DNA of 37,803 nucleotides from contig NW_020170406.1 of NCBI RefSeq assembly GCF_000524195.1, forward strand, positions 612,305 through 650,107. Direction: 5' to 3'. Below are positions 1 through 11,290 of the stretch, in pieces. Made by a program: the position numbers and the translations under genes. Numbering within the stretch: position 1 is the stretch's first letter; every line of letters starts with the position of its first letter. This stretch comes from Echinococcus granulosus (lineage: Eukaryota; Platyhelminthes; Cestoda; Cyclophyllidea; Taeniidae). Below the pieces are notes generated by a model that made no database searches, was not told where the DNA came from, and worked only from the letters and a program-made list of their open reading frames with translations.

Positions 1-690
1 CGTGAAAGCGTATTGGCACTCTTTCAAGGTTTTTGTTGTCTCCTAAGTCAAGCTATGTGTCACCCACTTGATCACCTAATTCTGTGAATTTTGTAGTCAG
101 ACAATGCGTGCGTGAACGAGTAATTTCAACATTCCCTTGAGACATGAATGGGTGCTCTTGTCAAGTCAGAGGTGAATTAGAGTGTAAATAGCGACTCAAC
201 TCCTCATTTGATCATTCACTGCTTAACCTGTTACAGTATGCATCAACAAATCAACATTGATTCATCACCGTCGTCACCTCTTTAGGTAGCTGTTGTGTGA
301 TGCGTCCTGCTACGGTAAAGCGCATCAACTGGAAGCAGTCTACATCGAAGTTGACGGGAAACCAGCTCCTTTACCTTAAAAACTGGATTCGGGTGGTTTG
401 TCAATCGAAAGGGTGGAATCACATTAACTTTGCATCTTGATTTAACTAACGTTTGATGAAATGCGAGTTAGAAAGTGGGAAAAGGAGAAGAAGAGTGGTA
501 TGGTAAAGATTACATGAGATGAAGACTACATATCGATAGCTTGACTCGTATCTATGCTTTATAATGGATGCATGTAAGTAAGAGCATGCATTCCATATTT
601 CCATTAGTAGAAGCAAACCATTGCAGCAGGCTATGCTAGCAATCGTGTAAACCGCTTATCAACCTTATCTTTCGCTTAAGGCCACGTTCA
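1..690 (+). repeat. Dispersed repeat family R1, copy A (3' half, cut by window start)
   Basis: This is one of four diverged copies of an unrecognised interspersed repeat. It matches copy B (9670-11290) in the same orientation from its first bases. The anchor CTTGATCACCTAATTCTGT (67-85) corresponds to CTTGATCACCGAATTCTGT (10659-10677). The anchor CATCGAAGTTGACGGGAA (343-360) corresponds to CATCGAAGTTGACGAGAA (10934-10951). The spacing is 276 bases here and 275 in copy B, so chance is not a good explanation. Further matches are AGTGTAAATAG near 180, a TGCTACGGTAA block near 308-320, and a GGATGCATGTAAGTAA block near 565-580. Similarity fades at about 680-690. The 5' half, if present, lies outside the window. 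No coding frame is evident, and the element class is unknown. Confidence 0.8.
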
Positions 691-3600
691 ACTTCGGTAA
701 AAAGGTCCTAAAAACTGTCGGGAATATTTCTTTACGGGAAGACAAGAGAATCCACATGGTTAGGAGTTGTCAGGATTACCGATCGAGTGTTTATTTCCCA
801 TGAACAATTCACCATACCAATGGCATTTAACACTGGATGATATGGAACACGTTTCGCTTATAACGCACCGAGGCCTCTGGTTTTTGCAACATGAAAGTGG
901 GAATCATGTAGCCTATGGTTGCGGTTTTACAACGCGGATAACATGCAGCTGTTGTACCGTTGTCTGACACGAAATAATCTTTTGTTAATATAGGGAAAAG
1001 GAGACAAACTTAATCTGATTTTGTTTCTTCTTAGCTTGGACCAAAAATATTTTCTCTGTTCATTAAGCGTATGCAGTTGTTAACTTTCCCAACTCAACTT
1101 TCTTAATAACCAACTTACCTTCCATAAAACAACATAGATTGGCTAGGTAATCATAAACTGCTTGGTGATCTATTCAAGGGTTTAAAGGAAAGCGCTTGAA
1201 ATAGATTTTACAAGAGCTGTCCCTAAAATGTGCGCATCTAGGCACTTGCCCAAGCTTTTGATTTGGGCATAAATCAACTTCCCACAAAACATGTAATTTT
1301 ATTGCTAGTGAACAAAATGAATCGAATTGATGATGATCATTTTCGATCTAATCTACCAGGCCAGCCGTAACGCACCTTTACCAGAAGCTGTGAAATCTCA
1401 CAGACCAAAATAATAATCATAGTATACTCACCTTGCAGGTTAAGCTTTAGGGATTCCCGGGGTTTATATAAAATATTCTAATGGACCTTAAACCAGAAAC
1501 GAGCTGAGGCATTTCCATCTCGTCCTTTTAGGAATTGAAATAGACGTGCAACACGACACTCTTAGTCGCTTTGAAGTAACTTCAACGTAACATATTAAAA
1601 GAAAATTTGAGCCTCAATGAATTTAAATTCTTTAATAATGCCTCATGTAAATGCGAAAGGTGATCTTTTGTTCACATTGCCTTACGCAATAGGGTTCCTT
1701 CCCGTTCACGCATTTCATAATCAAGCCTGCTTTACTGGAAAATTTCGGGACTCTAAAACTCAACGAATGTTATGGCTAATAAATATGAGAAATGTTTGTA
1801 AATACAATGATTTTTTATAAACTTGAAAGATATTCTCACTGCAACATTTCTCTTCCTAGTAGCAAACGAACAACTGTTGTGGAACTGTTTTCTCGGCATT
1901 CTTCGCTTCCTTGTACCTTGCAAATTTGCTGGGTGATAGAAATCACAAAACACCCTTTTATTATATTTTTTCTTGTGCAATGCTATTTGAGTCAGTGAAA
2001 CAATTGTGTGATTCTTTGAAATGCAAGACCAGTATATCTGTTTGTGTGAGTGCACAATTTTTATTGTATGCTTCACCAAGAATTTTCACATCGCATTCAC
2101 TTTTCAGAGTCAATTAATGTCGAGAAAATAAAGACTACTGCGTGCATCCCAGAGGGCTTTCACGAAAATCATATTGCTGTGAGTTTCGAGGATCGGATAA
2201 ATAATGTCATGTGCGCAGCGCCTTAAGAAAGAGGGGGCTGCGAAAATTTGGAACTTGCGGTCAGTATCTTTGTTTATTCAAACATATCCGAGCCTTTGAT
2301 ATTATAAGTTTAGTATCCGATGATTCTGGCGAGTATCTTCAGTAGTTGAATTTTTGGTTGATGCAAATGTACATCATCAGCGCTTTAGATTGGTATTTAG
2401 ACATGTGAGTGCAGATCTAAGTATCTTATTCTACATTCACAGATCTCTATTTTACATTTAATGACTCTGGAAATGCTTTTATGTCATCACAAGCAGGCAC
2501 TAGATAGTCCATCGGAGAACAAAAATCGTCGACAAATGGGTTATCTGGTTTGTGAATGGTGAATATATAATGCTTATTTTAGGTGGGAAGTTCTTTTTTG
2601 AGTGAACAGAAAGAATTTATTTAATTTGCTCATTTAACGAAGATGAGACTAGGACAGTAGTAAGTGGAGTATCCATCAATTAGACAATTCGAAACAAACC
2701 GAGTATCTGGACGTATATTGAGCTCGGTCCATTTGTAAGTGAACATATTAATATTGTTTCGAAGATAAAGCTAGTTCGGCGGCTTGCTGTGTAAGTTACT
2801 CCGCCAAGTTAGTATTTTTTAACTACAAGCAGGAAATGGATTCCTTAAACCTTGTTTTGGTTGCTTGCTACGTCTTTGTAAACTAAGGAAAACGTCCTTC
2901 ATTTGTTAGCCGATTTCCCTCCCTTGGAAGCCTTCGCTACCATTCCCACTTCTTTTTCGATATGTGATAGAATAGATGTTATTAATAGCCTATCAAATTA
3001 TGTTTAAGTGCCTTTTGCATTACACCGCCCCAACGCAGACATAGTAGACTTACTTTCTGGCTACAGTATGAAAGGGTCATGGCGGTAGACGGTGCCCGCC
3101 GTCGAGCAGTGTAGTAGGGATGCTCATGGACTTTTACACATTACTTATATTATTAAATGAGGAGGTGGATGAATGAGAATTCTCAGAGGTATTAAAGTGG
3201 GATTGGCTGCGTCTCCAAACTCGGAACTCAAACTCTAAGATACGCGTCACGCAAATCGTTGTGTGCATTGGAAGCGTCTTAAACTCACAAGCAGCTCTAA
3301 GCGCTAAGTGTAATGGACTTTCACTAACGAAAATTTGTTCCTTATCAGTACCTCAGTTAAGACGGAATGGAACTTCAAGGCTATTGATCCAACAAGACCA
3401 AATGCATCTGCCTTGTTAACATCTAAATTACCAAACTTTAATCTGATCTTAATAAAATGTTTTTCAGTTGCAAATCTAGACTTTGGCAAGTAATCATAGG
3501 AAAGTGATTACTGTAGACAGCTCGCCTCATACACTACATCGAATAAAATTAGCATTCGTTCCCACGACAACTGAATGTATTATAATCACTAAGAGATTAC

Positions 3601-6123
3601 GGCCTCTATAAATAAATTCATAAAGTTTAAAAATTTGTCCACCATTTGTGCTCAATGGACTGCACTGCAGATTGGAGGGAAATGAGAGGGCTGAGTGGAA
3701 AAAAGCTTTTCGTAGATTCAGATGAGGTCTGTTTTTGTATTTAGCGGCATCATACCCCAACTTTAGGTGAAAAACTGTTGCTTCGGCATTGAACTTAATC
3801 CCTGCCTGACCTAAATTTCTACCAACTGGTGTAAATAAGTCGCTAAAGCCGCGTGATATTTAATAATGAAGGTTACCACACTTTTTTGGTTCCAAAGGCC
3901 CCGTAATTGCAGATACGAACATGAAGAGCGGGTAGTACAGGGGCCTGATAACAGAACCAAGTGTTAACAATGGGGGACGATGGCACGCATCTGTCTTTGT
4001 TTACTAATGTGCTACTGTTCTATCGCTAGTTCGTAAGGTTATAACTCATAAAGAGGGAGGCCCATTGTGAATAGACTACACGTAAAGTCACCTTCTGTTA
4101 CCGAGGCCTTCGAGTGTTACATATCGGATAATAGGATGAATAAATTATATCGTGAGTTCGCGATATCACCAACAAAATTTGTGACCAACCACTGAGAAAA
4201 ATTACCGATTAAAGCAACGTTCCACGGTATTATAATTGATACCATGGTCTCCGTCCAAATATAGGCCACATCTTTTAAGCCCTGTTTGAGGGAATTACTT
4301 AAAATAGGTCTTACGTGCTTTAACAAGACTCCATTTTACTTTAAACATCCGGTACGACCCCTAACATATACCTATTTTACTCTCCTGATTTGAGCACTTT
4401 GGATTATCTGTCTAAAGCGTAGTTGAAAGGGTTACAAATAAGGACAACCATGGGCCTTAGAACACATTAATGTTCACCATTAAAGAGTTCAACTGATAAA
4501 TCACTAGACTCTCATGTGCTCCCTTTAGAAATTATGATGTGACTAGTGGTAGTTCTAATTTATGGTCTTTCTCGCATGTTCTTTACCATTGTCTACAAAT
4601 AGACATTGCAGGTAGCTGTCCGGTTATAAATTGAAAGTTATGCTTAGGGTTTAAAAAGGCCGCTTCTTCACATACAGCCTGTGATATGGAGGAATGGATG
4701 ATTAAAAATATTAATGGTTGTGGTGCCCCAAACATTTCACTCCCCAGCTGTCATTTAGATCCTTAAGCTACTATATTTAACATTCGCTCTCGGAACTTCC
4801 GAGGATATTAAAACAGTTCAAATTCTTTACTGTCCCAATAAGGTAGTAACTGTCACAAATGTGTTTAGGCATTTCAGTTGCTGAGCAGATTATAAATATT
4901 CAAAATCTATTTATTGTGCTTTATCCAATCGGTCTATCCATGAAACTACTTGGTATAACAGGTTATCTACTTATCAAGATAAGAAAATGGAGAGGTTAGA
5001 TTCATGAGGCTGACTAGAAACCGACTGAAACTGATCTACAGAGCTACAAATAAGCAGGTCTACAATAGTAAAAGCTTGTTGACACATGCCATCAAAACTT
5101 TATAACCAACACGTGAAGGGAATAATAGCGAATGTGTGTGGCCGTTCACAAAACCATCGTGACGTAGTAGTCGAGACTAATGATGACTTTAACTCATTTT
5201 TTGAAACTGTTTGTGCAAAGGCATGAATACTACTGCGCGAGACATAAATGGATTTATTTTCTTTGGGTTAGAATATTGTTCTCAATTTGCATATATTTTA
5301 CATTCAATGTCCACTATTCTTTTTTATTTTTAGATAAAAATACGAAGTTAGGATTTTATAAAAAAAATGTTTTATTTTAGTTGGTAGGGCTAGAGAATTG
5401 GATGTTACTCTGAAACAATCCAAGTTGTCATTTGCCCATAAATTGTTGAAGAAGAAAATAACAAACACATTAATCATCAGTAAGTCCTTAAAGAAAATCA
5501 TTTTAGTGCCAAAAGTAATTCAAACTTGTGCCATTTCCTTCGGATTACAATCCTTCAAACCTGTCCAAGGCATCGCTTCGTCGAGCCAACTTGTCAAAAA
5601 AACGCCTCAAGGGACATGCTTTTAAGAATAATTTGCAGCTATGAAGGAAATGATTATTCTGGTTTAAAATATAGAAATTCCTTAGCAAAATGATTTTTCT
5701 AAGTTATTCTGCGATCTTTAGATAAATGAGAGATGGCAGATGGCATATTCAATGGTTAAAAAACAATAGACAGCACGCAAATGCACTGGTAGAGCTAAAA
5801 ACTAAACAAAAAGCGAAAAGTTTTCTTTTTTGGAAATTACTATAGCAATAACATCACTGAATGCAGTACCATCAGTTGCAGCAGCAGTGACGGTAGCACA
5901 ACAACAGTTCATGTCTCCAGTGTGAGCCTGAAAAAACTAGTTTGCTACCGATGCATGACCCGATTAGTGTTTGTTCAGGTGTGAGAAGTGGCTTTGTGCA
6001 TTTGAAAACGATGCGCAACTGCAAGTGTATGTTGCTATTTAGGTAGTTTATGAATAGTTGGAAAAAAGAAGAAATTTACAACCAGGAAGGATTTATTAAG
6101 ACTGATTGTTCAAGTGTAATTAG
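691..6123. other. AT-rich sequence, no gene recognised
   Basis: I see only short open frames in this stretch, the longest about 108 codons on the minus strand at 1753-2079. None resembles a known domain or has paired splice signals I would trust. A GC-richer patch lies near 3060-3120 and is unexplained. No tandem repeat, RNA gene or terminal inverted repeat stood out. It could be intergenic, intronic or unrecognised old transposon sequence. Confidence 0.6.
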
Positions 6124-6474
6124 TGTTAAATGTTTATTTGACCAATTTTCTTCAGTGTAATGCATGTCAACGAGGCAGAAGTGATGAATTTTGTAAAATT
6201 TTTTGACTGAACGTTCTAAAGTAAAGCCAACACACTATTGGAAATACTACAAAATGGTGGCACCCGTGATCGCTAAATCATTAATAGAGGATTGGGACAA
6301 ACTAGAAAGAATAGATCACAGCAAAATTCATTTTTAAAACTCATTGCATTAAAGACAATTTAATTCTTTAGAATTCAATGGATTTGTAGTAAAAATAGTC
6401 GTTTTTAATAAAATACTTGATTACACAGAACCTATAGTCGCCACGCCTTCCGTTTCCAACGTGGCACCTTAACA
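6124..6474 (-). mobile_element. LTR-like segment of a decayed LTR retrotransposon
   Basis: Read on the minus strand, this 351-bp segment starts TGTTAAGGTGCCACG (at 6474) and ends AAATAAACATTTAACA (at 6124). Its ends are therefore a perfect 6-bp inverted pair, TGTTAA...TTAACA, as is usual for LTRs, which begin TG and end CA. An AATAAA word lies near the 3' end (6138-6133). A polypurine run abuts the proposed 5' end (see next entry), as expected for a 3' LTR. No target-site duplication is expected on the internal side and none is visible. I found no matching 5' LTR in the window, so the element is truncated or its other part is lost. The 6124 boundary was chosen by the inverted ends and could be wrong. 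It could also be a chance arrangement of AT-rich sequence. Confidence 0.35.
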
Positions 6475-6528
6475 CCCCTCCCCCGATCCTAGCAGCTGCT
6501 TAGCCCTCCTGTACGTGAATGATGAAAC
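6475..6528 (-). pseudogene. Possible C-terminal remnant of a retrotransposon polyprotein with polypurine tract
   Basis: On the minus strand, an 18-codon stretch of frame from 6528 reads VSSFTYRRAKQLLGSGEG. It is followed by Cys and a stop in TGT TAA (6474-6469). The stop therefore falls inside the first bases of the LTR-like segment. The last codons form GGGGGAGGGG (6484-6475), which fits the polypurine tract that primes plus-strand synthesis in LTR retrotransposons and sits directly before the 3' LTR. A stop (TAA, 6531-6529) interrupts the frame upstream. Beyond it, up to about 6780, I could not find an intact integrase frame. This fits an old, broken element of the Ty3/gypsy or BEL type. 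The family assignment is inference from layout only. Confidence 0.3.
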
Positions 6529-9521
6529 TTATCTTTATCCTGGCATGCCTTATTTGGGACTTAAGAGAGACTTGGAGAGTCACTTTGGTGACACTGGTAA
6601 GAGAATCCGATCCAAAAGAACAACATTTCAAAGTCGATGCTTCATACCAAACAGAAAGAACATGCTGTGGGTAGCTTAAGCCACGGAGACTAACGAAGAA
6701 ACTGAACGTAACCCGGATTGACGACTGTGTAGCACTGAAATGGGAACGCAGTGGTAGAGAGGACGGGGTGGGGAATATTAGCTATATGAGGCTAGTTTAA
6801 GTCATACCTGTCATTAACTGTCTCTAATCTTCTGCCATACGAAATACGCTTGCTATGGAACACATTCCTGCCTTCATAATAAATTTTACCGCTGATTAAA
6901 GGACTAACTGACTTCTTAACTGGCTGATAGAGCATATTTCTGATCACTAATAACCTTTCGGTAGTCGACGCCAAAAGGCAACTACGAAAATTTCTGCGGC
7001 TGAAGTTTATCTTTTGTGTTTAACTAAATCCGATCAACAGGCACTACTTTATTGTGCCATTTAAGGGCAAGTTCTTTTTATATTCACACTCACTTAACTT
7101 CGAAAAATCTATCTTCAAATGATTTTTAGGGTACGAGGAAAATTAGCCATTACTGTTCCGATATTTTATGCAAATCTGTAATTCTTCTTAAGCGCCGAAC
7201 ATTCTCTACCTGTTTTATTATCTAAAATCCGCTTAGGACCTAATTTGACGTAACTGTTTACCATAAACAATTAAAAAACACAAGCCACGAATTTGCGGCT
7301 CTGGTAGTGAATGAGTTCAGGAAGCGATTCGAATAATGACTATTTAGTCGCACTTACATGCGATGTTTTTCACAGGCGCCAGGTAAGTATTCATTGTCTC
7401 AAAACAAAGCGTGTCAAAGCACGCCAATGAATTATTTTCAACATTAGTGCAGCAAGCAGCACAGGAACAAACACGCGAAAGGGGATACGAATGGCACTAT
7501 ATATTATATCAAACATACAGTTTACTAGTGATTTAGAGTCTAAGTCATACACCGAGCACCAGAAAGAGCTAAAGTGAGAGGGCCAGGTGGAGCGTACTAT
7601 CAGGAAATGAATTCTAAAATAACCTTTAATCGCCTCAGCTTTCGTAAATGATTCACCCACAACCATGTGCACGTGTATTATGATTTCTGATATGTTCCCA
7701 ATACCAAAACACTCCTGACAAGTGGGGTTTTGACCCTGCAGATAGTAAAGCTCCCGAGGTGAGGCTCACGCCTGTCATGGAAAAAGTTAGGTCGATTCCG
7801 TGTGGAACAGGTCAGCCCATACCCATTAATGGAAACTGACGGAATAGTAAAGCATCAGATAATTCAGCATTGTTTCTTAGTTACAAATTATTCGTGATCC
7901 TGACTTCAAAAATAAACTATGCAAAAGGCCTGAACAGGGACTAAGGGGTAATCTTAAACTGAGTGAGGTTTGCTGCATCATGTTGCGATATGCTTACCAG
8001 TATGCGGCAGAACGGTATTCGTTTCAGCCATGCATAATACTACAAAGACAGTTTAAATTTTTCACTAGGTGACCCTCAGCTCGATGATTTTCAGCTCTCT
8101 TAATGCTACCTACGTTACAAGTCTCCCAGTCCTACCGCACACATTTAATAAGCATTTACCATAACTTATGTCTCAAAGTCTTTGGGACAAAACACACCAC
8201 AGTTAACAACATTGGAGCACTTAAAATGAAAGGGTAATGCAATAAAGATTAATACAAGGCCGTTACTATCTTTCAGGGTAAATGAGTGGTTCCTAACGAG
8301 CAAAAAAATAAGAGAAGTTCTTTTGTATCTTTTATTGTGACTTAAAAGCAAAATGTAAGAAACCAAGTGTACTGGTTCAGTAATAAAAACTAGGTCTTAT
8401 CAAAAACCGGTAAATGCTCTTCGCAGTGATTAAATAAATAATCAAGACCTAACCTGAAATCCGTTGCTCATTGAAAACCAAAAAACTTATATTATGTGTT
8501 TAATGCTTCCTTTATTTCAGCATAGTCTAATTAAACCATGGGGGATTTTTAATCAAGTAGCCGAGGACATTCGACAGTAAAACTAGTCACTTATCTTGCA
8601 AGACATCAATGACTCTCACAAATGGTACCACTCAAAATGCAGGAATCAAAACTGCAAATTTAGCTATCCATCCCATTTCTTAAACCTATCATCAGCCAGC
8701 CACGGCGTACTCTCGACATCGAAAGGGCTTTTTGAAGGATATGAGAGGCACTTAATTTGCACCTAAAAAGTCCATTCTTTTGCTCCTGGTCAACATATGC
8801 AGATTCTCCTTAAAGTGAAAATATGCCAGTAAAACCAAATATTTTATGCTAAATCCAAATTTTAAACTTATCGGCGTATCAATCGCATTGCTACTAATCT
8901 GGCCCACTGCCTTGGAGACCGTGGGATCTTTCTAGGTGTTGAGGCATTGGTTGGCATTAGGCCTGGCTGGCATTAATCAAAACTTTCGTTTTATCGACGG
9001 TGTGTATGTATGGCGGCGGTAGCAGCGAGGTGGGCTGACAGAAAGTAGTCGTTAATTATCCGACTGGCTACGCTATGTGCGTGTGTACGTCCATTTGTAG
9101 GTGGGTGAATGCGTTCAAGTCCATACACACCAAATGTGTTGATGCAAGGGCGTACGGTGGTGAATGAGTTGTGTGGCCCCTGCGAACAAACAAGATTAAC
9201 GACGCGCCTTGAATGAATTGGACTTTGAAGTGGGAGATATAGACGGCGCCCTACACCAAAGGTCTTGTAAGGCGTGTGCTTAAAGAAATTCCAATGTGAA
9301 TGTACAATTGGGTTTCAAAATCATACTACTGTGACGAAAAATATTTGGGAAGTGAAATTATCGAAAACGAAAATTACAGCATTTGAAGTGAATATATCTG
9401 TGTTTGGGTAGTGTAATTCAACCAACTTCTCCATGCTCATTATGATTTATATCTAAGTAATTATAATGAAAGTCTATCTGGATGCCTGACATGCCTTTAA
9501 AGTGTCATGCGCCTCTGACTC
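6529..9521. other. AT-rich sequence, no gene recognised
   Basis: The part next to the LTR-like segment (6529-6790) is GC-richer than its surroundings and may be decayed retroelement interior, but I could not read a domain in it. The rest holds only short frames. A GC-richer patch near 9000-9290, with several GTGTG and GGTGGGTGAATG words, is unexplained and may be another repeat fragment. No RNA gene was seen. Confidence 0.55.
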
Positions 9522-9546
9522 ATATATATATATATATATATATATA
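9522..9546. repeat. (AT)n microsatellite
   Basis: An uninterrupted AT dinucleotide run of 25 bases, followed by CATA. It lies about 130 bases upstream of the probable start of repeat copy B. Confidence 0.95.
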
Positions 9547-9669
9547 CATAGAAGAAAAGAAAAACCATTGAAAGTTGTCATCAAGCGGTTGCTAAAATTG
9601 GGTTAACTTTTATGAATACAATTCTGAAAATAACTATAATTGAAATCTTTAAACCGGAATTGTGCAGGA

Positions 9670-11290
9670 TGGTAATGCTGTTGCACACACAAATTTAAAG
9701 ACCTTCAAGATTCTGGTAAAGACCGAAAAATCGGTAGTGGTATAGGATACATAAAGCACCCAGATAATTTCTGGCAGAAAAGCTTCTTTTGATATCTCAT
9801 TTGTCCATAAAAACCAATATCATAATCTGCAGTCTTTAGTCTATCCCAGATACAGGCTGTCTGTGATATCACCTTTGATATGAGGATCTAGCTGTAAAAG
9901 TCAGAGCGACAACTAGTAGTGTTCCACATTTTCTTCACTCCCCACTCCTCTTAACAGTCTCTTCTATTTCACGTGTGACCATGTGGATGTCTGGTTGAAG
10001 TACCAAGTATAGATGATAATCTCCTATCGCAGAAACATTATCATCAGAAGAATGCGGAGACTGAAAATGAGGATGAAAGGATTTTCCTCCTCTTGCCTAA
10101 CTTCACCACAGAATGGTGTTAAATTTCGTCAACCCATTGTCTGAACAGTTTTGGTTGTTTTCGGGATGGCCAGTTTTGTTTTTGACACACCCGATACCAT
10201 AGATGTGAGTGCAGAAGATAAATGTAGGGCATAATTGCTGTTTGGCCTTCGTTAAGTCGCTTACTCATCGCGGACAGCTCTAACGAAAGTTTGTCACCAT
10301 CACCACCATCACAACACATGTACACGCATAAAAGTAAGCATATTCTCCTACACGCTGAGGGTGAAGTGCCGTGTCTTGTAGGTGATTAATATGGGATGAG
10401 TGGTAGGGTAGCAGATCATCCTCCGAAAATAACCAGCCAGATTCATGAAGTTGCAATACCAATTCATAAAATTTATTTCGGATTGAGTGTTGTTAGGTCA
10501 GTCGCCCACTCATCAATCCATTCAATCGGTCGATCCATCAATCACCAAACAATGTAAACTGTAAGCCACCTATTCAAAGAATGAATTGGGTAGGTAAAGA
10601 AAAGCTGATGACCTTTTAAAATTTGTGTTGTCTTTGAATTCATGCTATATGCCACACGCTTGATCACCGAATTCTGTAAACTGCAGAAAGCCAATGAGTG
10701 TGTTAACGAGTTTTTGCGCCATTTAAGTGAAAAATGTCTGAATGCCCTTGGCAAGTCAATATTAAATCAAAGTGTAAATAGTGGCTCATAACTCCTTATT
10801 TAGTAATTTACGGCCTAATGTGTTGCAGCATCTATTATCAAATCATTGGTGATCCACCACCAGCATCTGCCATTTAAGCTACTTTTGTGTGGTACGGCCT
10901 GATACAACACGCCGCATTTTGCCAATCATTCTGCATCGAAGTTGACGAGAAGCCAGCTCCTGCAGCTTCGTAACCGAGTTCAGGTGGTTCTCTAATCGGG
11001 CAAATTAGATCTCCGCCATCTTCTCATCATAATTTATTCGGCACTTGATGAAATGAGTGTGAGTTGAACATGGAAGAAGAAGAATAGGATTGGGATAAAA
11101 GAGTGTACAAGAGATGGGAAGCACCATTGCAACAGACTGACGCATGGCTGCCAGTGCATTAAAATGTATGCACATAAATAAACGCATGCCTCTTGAAGGT
11201 CTTTACAAGTTATAACAACCCACTGCAGAATGCTATACTAAAAATTGTGCAGATTTCTTATTAGCCTAAGTGGATCTTTACGTTACTGCC
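9670..11290 (+). repeat. Dispersed repeat family R1, copy B (most complete)
   Basis: This is the longest copy and links the other three. Its 3' half matches copy A on the same strand. Its 5' half and middle match copies C and D on the opposite strand. Shared words include TGCTGTTTGGCCTTCGTTAAG (10236-10256), whose reverse complement appears as CTTACTGAAGGCCAAACAACA at 15449-15469. TACAAGTTATAACAACCCA (11204-11222) is matched by the reverse of the 21624-21643 block. The interior contains CACCATCACCACCATCAC (10295-10312) and an ATCA/ATCC-rich stretch at 10510-10545. The 5' end is uncertain: similarity is clear from about 9890 and weak back to about 9670. Short frames here look like shadows. One reading frame around 9978-10140 resembles frames in copies C and D but carries an in-frame TAG. 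No transposase or reverse transcriptase was seen. Confidence 0.75.
10295..10312 (+). repeat. CACCAT-type trinucleotide repeat inside copy B
   Basis: The sequence is CACCATCACCACCATCAC. Copy C carries the related reverse-complement tract GTGGTGATGATGGTGGTGAT at 15388-15407 in the corresponding position, so the simple repeat was part of the ancestral element. Confidence 0.8.

Noticed and set aside
5398..5625. Lysine-rich plus-strand frame of 75 codons
   Set aside because: A-rich DNA gives lysine by default. No family resemblance and no conserved context.
6255..6272. TGGTGGCACCCGTGATCG, which resembles a tRNA primer-binding site of an LTR element on the plus strand
   Set aside because: No LTR end (CA) directly precedes it, and it lies inside the minus-strand LTR-like segment. 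Possibly a coincidence, or a sign that the LTR boundaries I drew are wrong.
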